Source: Acridotheres tristis (lineage: Eukaryota > Chordata > Aves > Passeriformes > Sturnidae). From it: a stretch of 64,000 nt of DNA. Made by a program: the position numbers and the translations under genes. Below are positions 22,749 to 35,000 of the stretch, piece by piece (the stretch's first letter is position 1; the number at the start of each line of letters is the position of its first letter). The notes beneath the pieces were generated by a model. That model did not search any database and had not been told where the DNA came from. It was given only the letters and a program-made list of their open reading frames with translations. The stretch covers positions 2,431,001 to 2,495,000 of the forward strand of contig CM072908.1 in assembly GCA_037013685.1 (NCBI GenBank). The letters run 5' to 3'.

Positions 22749-23690
22749 TCAGGCAGCCCACACCCCTCACACCACCCCACACCCCTCACACCACCCCATC
22801 TCCAAATTGCAGCCATCGCACACCATCCACCCTTCCAACCATCCGTCACCTCCAACCATCGCACACCCTTCACACCACCCCACACCCTCCGAACCATCAC
22901 ACCTCCAAATTCCAGCATCTCACACCCTCCGAACCATCGCGTCTCCAAATTCCAGCATCTCACACCCTTCACACCACCCCACACCCTCCGAACCATCACA
23001 CCTCCAAATTCCAGCATCTCACACCCTCCGAACCATCGCGTCTCCAAATTCTAGCATCCCACACCATCTCACCCTTCCAACCATCCCTCACCCGGAACAC
23101 ATCCCGAATACCTCTAAATTCCGAACATCTCTCAGCTCCAGCCATCCCTCACCCCTCACCTCCAGCCATCCCACCCTCCTCCCTGCAGCAATCCCACACT
23201 TCCTACCTCCAACCATCTCAACCCTCCAAACATCCCATCTCTCACCATCCCATCCCTACAACTATCTTAATTCTCACCATGCCATCTCCCAGACTCCAAC
23301 CATCCCACACCTCCCCACATCCACCATCCCATCCTTGCAACCACCCCAGCTCCACCACCCCTCATCTACCGCCATTCCATCCCTCCAGCCACCTCACCTC
23401 CCGCCATCCCATCATCTCCCACTCTCCAACCATCCCACACCTCCCACTTCCACCATCCCATCCTTGCAACCACCCCACCTCCACCATCCCTCATCTCCCA
23501 CCATCCCACACCTCCCACCTCCACCATCCCATCCTTGCAACCACCCCACCTCTCACCATCCCATCTCCCACTCTCCAGCCATCCCATCCCTCCCACCATC
23601 CCATCTCTCCAGCCACCTCACCTGTCACCATCCCTCATCTCCCACTCTCCAGCCATCCCATCCCTCCAATTTCCCCATGTGCCACGGTCC
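22749..23690. repeat. C-rich, nearly G-free satellite-like tract upstream of NADK
   Basis: About 940 bp dominated by CCATC, CACCC and CTCCAA words with almost no G on the + strand. At 22862-23060 a 99-bp higher-order unit (CACACCCTTC start at 22862 and again at 22961) contains two 40-bp halves, differing as CATCACACCTCC and CATCGCGTCTCC. Further on the pattern decays to a degenerate CCATCCCATCCCTCC repeat. Confidence 0.9.
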
Positions 23691-23699
23691 CCTGTCCCC

Positions 23700-25870
23700 A
23701 GCCATCTCACCTCCTGTGTCCTCTCAGCTCAGGCACAGTCTGCCCCAACGCCTCCTCTCAATCTGCCTTTTGCCCTCCAGCTCACACCACGCCCTTTGCC
23801 AAGGGTGTGGCTGCTGGCACACACTTCCCCCACACCCTGCTCACATCTCCCTACAATAGCTGTCACCTTAATTTTCACCTTAATCTGGCCTTGCATCATC
23901 AGTTAAGTGCTCTTTCTGACACAAAACTCTTTTCTTTGTGGGGATCACTCCATTTCAACTACAGACATAAAGTGGTGAAATGTAAAAAAAAAGTTTTCCA
24001 GTCTGTACTTGAACTGAAAAAAATCAAAAGGTTTTGGTACCTCAAAATCATCAGGAGCTTTGTCACGACTTCAACAGAGGTAGGATAAAGCCCCTGGATG
24101 GATGCCAGCAAGAAAACAATTCTTCAGTTTCCAAACCTATCAGGTTTTGCAATTTCAATATTGCATCTTCTGCTTTAAAGAGGCCACACTCACACATGAA
24201 GCTCAGTGGATAAATCACACCAGGATGAACAGTAGGAGCAAGTTACACCATCTAAGAATGTGGCATTTGGGGAAGTTTTTTTTTTCTTCTTCTTCCTTTA
24301 TATAGTAATTTGTTTTTGGGGAACCAGGGAGCTGTAAATAACTGATGGTCAGTAAAGGCTGAAACAAACTTGAAAAAGAGGAAGCAGTTGCTACATGTGG
24401 GAAAATACCATTGGCCATATTACACCACTCTTGAAATCACAGGATTTTGAGCCAAAATTTCTCTTTAGTCCTTCATTCCAGAGGCCAGTGTGCAAGGAAT
24501 TAAGGCAACAATACACAGCTCTGTGGGGTTAATGATATCTCAGAGCCTCAAAGGTCTTTAATGTGCTGAAAAGCATTCTCAAAGTGTAAAGGGACACCAG
24601 AACATGACACTAGGCAGGAATTCAGCTTTAGGGAGTCCAAGCATTGCCCTGAAACCAGAAGTGAAAAACCATCCCAGGAGAGATGCTCAGACAGAGAAGC
24701 TCTGCCAGCCAGCACTCACTGACCAGGGCTGGCTCTTGGGATAAACTTTTCCAAATTCACCAGGGTGAAAGTGATAAATCCCCACTACAGCCACAACAAT
24801 TTACTTTGGCCGCTCAAAAAGAAACACTTCAAGTGGCAGGTTGTTCTTCCCACAGTGCAGCGACTTCCCTGCGGTTGCTCAACATTTTGTAAGAGGCCTG
24901 AACTGTGCAGCACGAGGAGCTCTTATCCCTGGTAATTGGTGGAGATAAGACTGCTAAGCAGCTGAGTCTGTCCTATTTATAAAAGGGCTGCAGTTAAAAA
25001 ACAGCAGCTCTGAGCTGGCCAAGTTCAGCAGCGACCTTGGGAGCTCAGCTTGGGTGTTGGGATGAGTGTCCCAGGCTGTGACAGCTCTTCCCTCCACAGT
25101 CTGCAGTGGCAGGAGAAACAGAAGAGTTTTAGGTCCCTTTTAAACATCTCCTCCCTGACAGATGAGCAGAACACTGTAGCTGAGCACTCTAAGCCAGGTT
25201 GTGCTTCCTTCTTCTCAGGGAGAAAAATAAAGAGAAATGTTGGCAGGAACTTGAGAAATGAACATAAAAACATTCTGCTTTTTTTTTTTTTTCCTACTGG
25301 GGCTCTCAGTTCCTAGAAATAACAACAAAAAAGGTAATTTCACAGAAATGCTGTTGTTTGACAACTTGCACAGATGTGCCTGGTACAGAAGCTCTGTTCA
25401 GCCTCCACCTACACCCCAAACCTACCTCCAGCAGGAGGCATTTCCACTGAGCAGGAAGCAATTAGCAAATTGTCTCTATTAACATCTAGCAGGGTTGAAG
25501 AACATAGTTCTTACCTCTCAACCTTAATTTCAAACAGCCTCTGATGACTCAGAATTCCTGAGGGATCACGAGAAATAAAAAGGTACCACAAAGCCTAAAT
25601 TCTGATGGAGATGGTGGCATGTGAATGTGACAAATAAATTATTTCTCAATGGTCACACACTGACACAAAGACAGGGAAATGCTTTTCATTATTCAGGCTG
25701 ATTACCAACACCTCCAATCATTACATAAATGTAGTTGTCCCAATTTTGAGGCTGAACTACATTAATTGACTTGCATAAGGGTTAATAAATCTGAGATGAG
25801 CAGTTGGGAATGTTGGCCTGATACCCAAACTCCATCCCCAGATCATCTCTGACAGTGCCAGGGTAGGACT
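23700..25870. other. Intergenic, no feature supported
   Basis: Unique-looking, AT-balanced sequence with short A and T runs. No splice-consistent coding exon, RNA gene or transposon end is visible to me. Confidence 0.5.
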
Positions 25871-25879
25871 GAGAGCTGC

Positions 25880-26046
25880 TGACAGCCAGGAAATGAAAGT
25901 GGAGAGAAGCAGAGAGATTTTGGAGAAGTCTAACATGAAGAGGAAAATCAAAATATGCAGCCAGGAAAGGAAAGTTAGGTGAGGGAAGTGGAGAAATTTT
26001 GGAGAAGTCTAACATGAAGAGGAAAATCAAAATATGCAGCCAGGAC
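25880..26046. repeat. Two-copy tandem duplication, 79-bp unit
   Basis: TGGAGAAGTCTAACATGAAG starts at 25921 and again at 26000. The identity continues through AGGAAAATCAAAATATGCAG and CCAGGA. A weaker match precedes the first copy (GCCAGGAAATGAAAG), so the original unit starts near 25880. Confidence 0.85.
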
Positions 26047-29000
26047 TTACCTCCTGTCTTGAAGCAGGATGTGGAGGAGAGATTTGAGATTCAGCTTGGG
26101 GTGTTTGGGAGCTGCTCTGTGTCTCTCTGAATGACTGATGGAGTGTGCTTTTCTGCCTTTAAATCAGATAAAACCAATTCCTTTCCTCTTTATCAATCTT
26201 GTCAAGACTGTAATCTCTGTGACACAGGAAATGCGTCGTTGCACATGCCCCAGAAGCATTCAGAAGTGGATGGGCTTCCACTTGTAAACAAAAATAATTT
26301 AAAAAATTGGTTTACTCATCACACCATTTCACTGTTCCCAGGAAAACTGGTGATCCTTTTGAGGAAGGACCTTGGCTTACAGCAGACCTCGATTCCTTTT
26401 AGGAAAGCAGTTTGATGAACTGGAAAATTTAAAAGCTTCTGGTTGCTTCAATTTCTCAGATGCTTCTGCAAGCACAGTCCTGCAGCACTGGATTTTAAAC
26501 CAGGTCACCAGAGAGATGTGCAGGAATTGATTCTGTTTTCTGTAGGACTCCTCTAAAGCCAGACACCCCTTAAACCTTTACTAGGCTCAACTTTGGCAAA
26601 GCCAACTCAGCAATTCTGAGTGGAGAGGATGAAGGGAACTGTGAGGAAAACCCCTTGGTTTTCTATGAAACACCTTTGCTTTGGAGAGGTCTGGGAACTG
26701 CAGTTGCCTCCTGCCCACAAGGCACCAGTGCTTCCAGCATTTATGGCAGGAAAAGAGGAGAGATGTCAGAATTCCTCACAGAACTCCAGCTCTCAGTATT
26801 TCAATGAAAAGGAGTTGTTTCCATCACCTGGGCTATCATCAGAACACACCTCAGCACCATCACAAACTGCTCAAAGATAGTGAAATTGCCACTCCAGCTA
26901 CCAGTTGGCCCTTGATAATGGGGGGACTGGTTGTTCTGGGGCCTTCCCTTGCCAGAAGTCACCCAAGTTGAGTGAGCACGATAAACACCCTGCTGTAAGA
27001 AGGGAGGAAGTTGGGTCACCAGCTTTCATAACTGCCCAGGCTTTGAAAACAGCCTGAGGAGTGACAGCAATAGTGAGATGGCTCCTCTGCACTGGATTCC
27101 TCTTTGTTATCATGTGTGAGCAGGCACTGGCAGCTGTGGGATGGGCTGAAACAGCAACAGGCACAAGCTCAACAGGTGACAGGAAAAGTAAAATGGCCAA
27201 ATCCTGTTTTTGTTACTGGCAAGGGAAAGAATTATCACTGCAGGCTCTGTACAGGTGTAAAATACCATGTTCTTGTTCCAAAGGGAATAAAGATAGTGGG
27301 GGGCTCATTCTTTTTTTCTTGGCTGCCACAGCAAACCCTTATCCCAAAGCAGATGGCTCAGTAGGTACCAGAATCCTTGGAGCACTGCAAACACATCCAT
27401 CAGCAGGGAGGCTGATCCTTGTTAGCTCACCAGGAGTTAACACCAATTTCTGCTCTCAGAGCCACCAGGGAGCCAATTTGCAGTTTGGTCATTACCAAAA
27501 TTTCCCTTGCAGCCCTAAGACTCTGCAGTTTTTAGTTCAAGAGCTTTGTTGTTCCCAATCAGCAAAGTCATTGCCATCACCTCACTGTGTGGCTCTGCTC
27601 CATTGCAGTCGTTGGCTTATCAAACACTCCACCCTTGTATTAAACACTGGTTAAACCCCCCACAGAACAGCTCAGGGATTAAAAAAGCTGCTCATCCTCT
27701 TGTAACTGAGGCTCTTTATTCCTTTGACCTTCAGGTTTGTGCTGCCCTGGGAGTTATTGGATAGCACAAGAGAGAATTCTGACCAGTGACTTGATATTAC
27801 CAGGACACTTTTTTTTTTAAAAAAAAAAAATTAGTTTTCTTATTGAGAAACCTGAAATCTTGATGGAAGATCTTTAAAAGTAAGTGCCTGAATCCAATTT
27901 GCTGATGAGGATCAGATGGAGCTTTTCACCAAGAGGAGAGTCAAACTAAGGCCAGTGCCAAAAAAAACGTGGCCTTGAAGAGACAGAATTAATGCTTGGA
28001 AAAAGTCTCTGCAAAGGGAAAATTAAATCTAATTCTGAAAACAGAAACATCAAAACAGTTGATATAATCAGAACAACACAAATGCAGAGGAAATCAGTCT
28101 GGAATCCAGAAGCTTCAGCACAAGGTAGGATTGGTTCTGAATGTGAGCCTTACATCACACTCTTGTGACTGTCAAAAACAGAAATGAAAAGAGACTGGTC
28201 TCTGCCAACTTCTGGTTCATTTGCATCAGAATTCTCTATAGCCCAGCATTATTAACTTCTTCTTTTCATGTATTCAACTCCCTTGTATTTTGCAGATGCT
28301 CAGATCACAGATGCATTTGAAAACCTTCCCATACACTCTTTTTGTTCTAATTCTCAGAAAGGTGATGCAGATATCCTTTGCCTCTGCACAAAAGGAAATA
28401 CACTTCCCCAATACCCCATATTAAAAGAACATCCTGCACTGTGGTTAAATGATCCTTTTTCTTCATAGAAAAAGAGCAGGGTAATTTTTCAGATGAAAGA
28501 ATGACACACTCAGGAGCTCTGCACCTGCATTTACAATAGCCTGGGTAAAATTACTGGTCCTGCTGCCTCAGATAGAAGGCTGAGAGTAACTGTGGCCCCC
28601 AGTGAAGCCTCTCCTTTCCCCAAAACATTTTATTCGAAGAAGTTCCAGAAAGAAAAGCACCAGTCTGTTCTGGTAGGACTGGTTTGTTCTCATGGTTACT
28701 AACTAGCTACACTCAGACACTCATTTACCTCCCCTCTGCACTCACAGATGATGTTCCTAATTGGCCAGGCAGATATTTTCTAAAAATGCAAAAAATCACC
28801 CAAGTATCATCCAAAATAACATCTGTGCACATTGCCCTCTCCCAGCAGACCTCCCCCCACCTCACTGCCCTTTCTTAACTACCTCTTCCATAAAAGCTGG
28901 GCTTTTTCTGAACCCAGCAGATACCTTTTTGTTTCCTGCAATTTCTAATTTCTCCCTGTACCACTGGAGAACAAACTTTCCATCATTCCCAGCGCTGGCA

Positions 29001-29380
29001 GTGCTCCCCACTCACCATCAGACATTCCCAGGCATCAAGGCTGATCCTGAATCCTTCTTGCCCTTCCTGTTTTGTCCCTGAGCATCCACCTGTTGTGAAA
29101 GAAAATGCTCAACAACCAGGTCAGCAAGGTCACGTTTACAAATCCGTGAGTGACCGAGCCCCAGCCACAGGAAAACAGGACTGGGGGATCCCTGAGGTCA
29201 CACATTCCTCAGGCTCGGCTTTATCCTGTCGTGTCCAGCTGCACTCACCCCTCAGGGCAGGGCAGAGATGCTCAAGCCATGGCACACACAGGTCACGGGG
29301 ACTCTGTCACTCCTCTGTCCCCAGGGCAGGGACACCCCGGCTCTGGGACAGAAGGGGCAGCTGCTGCTGAGGGGAATGTT
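26047..29380. other. Intergenic, no gene supported
   Basis: Contains a T10A12 palindrome at 27809-27830 and several medium-length open frames without coding character. No recognised family and no splice structure. Confidence 0.5.
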
Positions 29381-29381
29381 G

Positions 29382-29624
29382 GATTTGTCTTTCCAAACGA
29401 GCTGTGGGTGTGCTGGGAAATCAAACCAGCATTGAGAAATCAAAGAAACAATGGGGGTGGATTCCACTGATTGATGAATGGGAAAGAGATTTGCCTTTAC
29501 AAACAAAGTGCAGGCTTGCTGATAAATGAAATTGGATATTGAAAGGTGAAAGAAGCAACGGGAAAAAACCATGAATTCTGTAAGAATTAAAAATTCAAAG
29601 AGAGGGTTGTACATTAGAGGGGAA
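29382..29624 (+). mobile_element. Degenerate internal fragment of an endogenous retrovirus, with an internal duplication
   Basis: Two diverged copies of a segment of about 75 bp begin at about 29384 (GATTTGTCTTTCCAAACGAG) and 29489 (GATTTGCCTTTACAAACAAA). Purine-rich sequence (TTAGAGGGGAA) directly abuts the LTR start, as a polypurine tract would. No open reading frame survives. The assignment depends on the adjoining LTR. Confidence 0.4.
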
Positions 29625-29844
29625 TGTCAGGGATCAGGGTTTGGGCAGTCTGTGCCTCTCCAGTCCCTCAGCAATGGGGAAAGAGAGAGGGAAATTGGGA
29701 TAAAAGGGAGGGGAGTCCTCCAAAAATTGGAGAGACCCCAGGGAATGTCCCACGGCCTCTCCCTTTATCCCAATAAAGTTCCAGGATCCTCTGTCTCCTT
29801 TTCGGACACAAGCCTCTGGTGTTTGTGGATTAATTTTCCTGACA
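29625..29844 (+). mobile_element. Endogenous retrovirus LTR (old copy)
   Basis: The 220-bp block starts TGTCAGG and ends CCTGACA, a 7-bp terminal inverted repeat with TG..CA ends. Inside are a TATA-like GGATAAAAG near 29698 and AATAAA near 29772, in the order expected for U3-R-U5. I see no obvious target-site duplication (GGGGAA and CTGCTC flank it). That fits a polypurine tract, rather than host DNA, lying on the left side. No matching 5' LTR is seen in the window. Confidence 0.6.
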
Positions 29845-32029
29845 CTGCTCATCACAGCCCTAAACCCTGCTCCAAACCCCACCCAGAGCTTGGGGTGTCC
29901 CGTGCAGGGCCAGGAGCTGGACTCGGTGTCCCCCTTCCCACTGAGCCCGGTCTGTGTTTCTGTGAATCCTGGAAACCAGGGGAGAGCTGCAGTGAGAACG
30001 GCAGCAGTGCCCTCTGCTGCTGCTGCAGGCAAAGCTCTTCACCCAGCGTTTTAATTAAGCTCAGAAGGTTTTAATCAAGCTCAGAAGGTTTTAAACACCA
30101 AAGATGAACTTTTCCCCTGAGCTCAGTAACGCTGCTCCCACCACCTCTGTGAGAGCACAGCTCAGTTTTGTCTTTCCCAGACAATTCCCTGCAGGTCATT
30201 TTTAAATCTGTTTGGAACACACAAAAAATTGGGTTTACGACTCCTTTACACACTGGCTGTAAAGATTGATTAATACAGAAGAAATAATTCCTTCTCATCG
30301 GACTTCATGTCTGTAAATAATGCAGAAAATTCACATTTCACCCTGTGAAACCTAAGAGGGCCAGAAGGATGTGGCAGGAAGTGCTTTGCAGGTTTTACAG
30401 AAATATTGTCTGTAACTATTCCCTGACAAGAGTCCACCCCCAAACCACTGAAACACAACGTGCTCTGGGGGGGGGCATCTTTGCTGCTGGAAATAATTTA
30501 TTGGGGAAATTATGGTGTTTGCTCACTGTGTTCCATCAAAGTGGCCTCAGCACGTGCTTTAATCTACTCCACACCCCACAAATCCACTGCAACCAGTGCC
30601 ATATATTCCATATATTCCCATAGTATATATATTTATATATTAATAATTTTTCCTATATTTTTCCAGCCTATATTTTGGTGTCTCATTTGCCTTTGAGCCA
30701 AGACAGGACGTCGAGAAAGATTCTTACATTTGCCTTGTGGATCACTGGGACCAGTTCCCCGGCCAAACTGGGCGCCAGCACCAGGTGGCAGCAGAAGCCG
30801 CATCCCAGTTCTCTCTCATGGACACGTTTTCCAGGAAAAAAGGAGAATTTTGCCCCATTATCCAGCACCACAGAGGGTTTGGGGCGGTTTTCCCCCTCCT
30901 CATGGGAAGTTAGCTCGCCAAAGGAGTCAAATATAGCAATTATTGATCAGTTATTGATGAGCAGCATCTGTTCTGTGTGAATAAAAACCTCCCAGCACAG
31001 GGCAAAATCCACAGCTAAAAAGCCTCTGATGAACTTTAGGTTCCTGTTCCCTGCATCTCATATTTGTTTCCTTCTATAAAACCAGGAAATTCAAGCACAT
31101 TCTGTTGAACACCCCACTGAACCTAAAATTTCAATATAATCGACCAGAAATCAAATTATTTGGATATAATTAAGCTGATTGTTAATTACATAGTTATGAC
31201 TAGAGGCTGGAAGTCAGCTCCTAAATGTCATAAAAGCCCAGGAAAAGCAGCATTTGATGTTCCTGAGCCCTCATGCAAGGAAAGCTCCTAAATAATTGCT
31301 GTGAGTTAATGCTTAATGCACAGGTTGTGCTCAGGATCCCCAGGCTGGATTTGAGCCCCCCTGCAAGGGTGGGATATAAATTAAATTTTCCACCACCGTT
31401 TCACCACTGGACCCTAAAGAGCTCTGGATTAGTGATGGAAATTACTGCCTTTGTGACATGGAAAAGGAGGAGAAGGGGGAGAGATCCAAGGCATTTTCCC
31501 ATGTGATGTAGTTGCCCACTTATGTCATTTTTCAAAGAGCCCAGACAATTATTTGATGGCCTGGCCTCCCTCCACAGGGCTGGGTGTCCACACAGCACAG
31601 GATTAAATCCTCTCAACCACCCCCAAAAAACCAGCACTGAGGAGGAGGAACTGGCTTAGAAATCCCTGTGCTAAAACTGCAGTGAATGTCCCGTGAAAAC
31701 TCAGCCAGACACAACCCCTGAGATGATGTAATTAGAATAAACTGTAAAATTAAGAATATTTGTGCTCTCCATGGCTCACAACCAAATGTATTACAGTTAC
31801 AGGAATGTGATGAAATCCTTTGGGAGGTTTTGCCTTTTCAGATGGGCAGACATGGAGGCATTGCTTTATCAAAGGGGTTCAAATGAGCACACACAGGTTT
31901 TACAATTACTGGATTTCTTTAAAAAAAAATAAGAAAATGGTTGAGGTGAAAAGGCTTCTTTGCAAACCACCTCACCCTATAAAAGCAAATATTGCCAATG
32001 CTGCTGCTTCCCATTCAAAATATAAATTA
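29845..32029. other. Intergenic, no gene supported
   Basis: Holds a short direct repeat at 30047-30095 (GCTCAGAAGGTTTTAA, twice) and an AT-rich patch near 30600-30670. No coding exon recognised. Confidence 0.5.
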
Positions 32030-32078
32030 TTTATCTACTATTTATCTACTATTTATCTACTATTTATCTACTATTTAT
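32030..32078. repeat. 11-bp tandem repeat TTTATCTACTA, 4.5 copies
   Basis: Perfect copies start at 32030, 32041, 32052 and 32063, followed by a partial copy. It is likely to be length-polymorphic. Confidence 0.95.
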
Positions 32079-35000
32079 ATAGAAATAATATATAAATAAG
32101 TTCAGCTATTCAGAACCAACAGGAGGACAGCAGGGCTTTGGAGCTCTTGGCAGAGGTACCACTAACCTTAACTGCTGTTTCCCATCCAGAATGCACCAGA
32201 TTTTAATTGATGGAGCTGGTTCAAGTGCCAAGACCTGACAGGATAATTTGGACTCTAAAGGTGAATACCATAAAACAGGCCCAAGAGTTTGGATTTTTTT
32301 TCTTTTTTTAAGGGGAGAAAGATAAATTAGCCCTATTAATTCAAGCTCTACAACTCGATGAGGAACTTTCACTTTCCAATCAGAGCTGAGGTCAGAGGCT
32401 GCCTGGCTCCCAACTGGTATTTCTGGTTAAGTTACTCCTGGTGGATAGAACAGTGACAGGCTTCAAAGAACAGGAATGATCCTTTTGCTTATGAAAGTTT
32501 AACCTTCAGTTCTGATAAGCTGTTCCTTGAGGTCTATCTGTAATTGCTCCATTTCCTGCCACCATGGCTGATGCTATCACTTGATTGAAATAAGCCTTGG
32601 GAGGAGGGAGGGAGACAGAACAGCTCTAAAGGATCATTTTTAAAATCCCAACATCACTTTTTAGAGCTGCCAGTGACAGACACCAGCCTGCCCAATGAAT
32701 CCCATTCATTTTTCTCCATGCTGATTGCTCTTGGCTCTCTGGATTTCCTTAAGAGTTCACTCAGAGCTCATGGCCTGGGCAGTTCTGTCACCTGGGCCAA
32801 GATTTGCCAAGATTTCAGGATGCAGTGGGTTAAACACATGTCTGATGCAAGAGGCAGATGAAATATAGAATTGTTCAATTAAGTGATGCAGTCATCCTTG
32901 GCAAAGTTCCCAGATCTCTCATTAGTGCAAACTGGTGTCCATCACTCCCAGAGCTGTCACTCCCTGAATTCTTATTGTTCATTCAAGGCTCAGATCCCCA
33001 CCAGGCAAAGAGCAGCAGCTTTTTCAGCAGTTCAACAGCTCCTGGGCTCTGGAAAAACCTGCAGGGGCCAGAGGGAAAATGGAACTGGTGCTCTGAAGAG
33101 CTCAGTGTCTCACAACTCCTCTCCTCACCTGCTTTTTGTTGCTTTCAGGGGGGAAGGAATTGTTAAATTCTTAAACAAAGAAAATCGCTAATCAGTGTGA
33201 GGCTGAATTTTCAGTGATTCCAGGAGGGGGATGCCTTCAACTCCAGCTAAAACCATCCATTGTCATTTTTATTTGGCTATTGGCAGAAGGGGGGATGAAC
33301 TTTGGCTTCCCAATGTCAAAGACCCTCAGGTATTAACAGGGAATTCTGAGCACCCTCTGTGTGAAAGAGAACAGGGAGCAAAAGAACTCAGTTACAAACC
33401 TTGAGTAATTTGAAATGTCAGTGTTGTCTCCCATTCACTCTAAATCCTTGTCTGCCTCTTCCCATTGGATTAAGCAGCAGCTCCAGGGAGCCAAGGATCA
33501 GACATGATTATTCCCATTGGACTTTCTTTCAGTTTTTCTTATAATATCCCAGAAAGTAAATCAATAAAGCAAAGATAAGGAACTCTGGTGAAAAATCAAT
33601 GGAAGTTGAGATAAATATATGCAGTTACGTGTTTTCCAGGATGACTCACCCTGCCAAGCACCAGCCAGGGTAGGAAAGGAGCTGCTGCTGCTGCTGCCTA
33701 CTGCTCCTCACTCAACAGCAACCCTGATTGTGCAAAAGAGAGAAAAACTCCTCAATCTTAGAATTCTATACATCTTAAAATATGGTTGCTTTTATAAACG
33801 AGGCTTTGGAATGTATGTGATGGTTCTCTCAGGTACAACAGGAGTGAGTGTGACAGCAAAAGCCAAATTTCCACTGCAGAGGGACTTCCCTGCCACAGCA
33901 CAGGGCACCCTGCCAATCAAAATATCTTCATTAGCAACTCCAGATCCTCATTCCTACCTAAAGGAGAGAAGGGAGGCTGAAAAGGGCAGGGATTCTCATC
34001 AGGGCTGTGACAGAGGGTGGCAAAAAAAATGTGAGAGGGTGTCCAGGAATATTAGGGGAGAGGGGCTGGAGAGAAATGCAGGGAATCCTTTCTAAAAACC
34101 ACTTGGATTTAAAATAGTCTAAGAGCCCCTGCTCCAGTTAACTCTGGCTCATTTTTAACCTCTCTATCTCCACCAGCTGAGGTTTTCACATAAAACACTG
34201 GGAAAGAAAATCCCTCCAAAAGTAAACATTGGGAAAAGCTTGTTTTCTTTGTAAGGCCTTATGGAAAAATCTGAAGACATTCAGTGGACCCTGGAGACGC
34301 AGAGGAAGGAGGGGTTCCATGTGCAGGAACACGAACTGCAGCCAAATCCAGCACAGGCTGCTCTGTCACACACGTTTTTCCCTGCACTGACCACCCGTTT
34401 CATGGGCTTTGTACCACCAGATGGAGCTGCACTGTTTGTGCTTTCAAACATTCCTGGGAACTCAGCATTTTCCCATCTTCAGTGCCTTTTAAACATTTTT
34501 TTTTTTTCTCCCCTCCCTTTTAAAAAGACTTTTCCCTCCCTCGTCTCTTTGCCATTTAAAAATCTGTTACATCAAATAAACTTTTCATTTTGCACTTCCA
34601 GCTCTCCAGACGATTCCCTCTCAGGGTCAATCACATCTCACTGCACTCAGCCAGCAAATGGCTTATGAATAATTAAAGCAGGAAGATTCTCTTTGTTCTA
34701 TTTTATGACAAGACTGTCTTGGGTTAAGCCAGGAATTACTTGAATGAGTATTGAGCAGGGCCTGGATTCCTAAAGGGCGAGTTTGGAGCAGCCAGCTCTC
34801 TAAACAATGAGAAGTTCATTCCATTTTTATTCACATTTCTATGGCTTCTGTTTTTCCCAGCTAAGTGAAATACTGGATAAATTTACCAATGCAGTTACTA
34901 TCCCTTATTAAAAATACTCATTGGAGACTCTTTAGTATTGACACAAGAAAAAGCTGAGCAGTCTCAGAATGATTCAACTTGGCTTTCCTTTACTGAACTT

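Noticed and set aside
22730..24088. 452-codon + strand open frame rich in Ser, Pro and His
   Set aside because: It coincides with the G-free C-rich tract, where TAG, TGA and TAA are rare by composition. No conserved domain or splice evidence.
27061..27654. 197-codon + strand open frame in the intergenic gap
   Set aside because: No ATG-led conserved protein, no splice partners and no recognised domain; the frame starts at GTG and has random-looking composition.
33619..34668. Open frames of 158 and 135 codons
   Set aside because: Low-complexity-free but unrelated to any family I know. No exon structure and no support beyond length.
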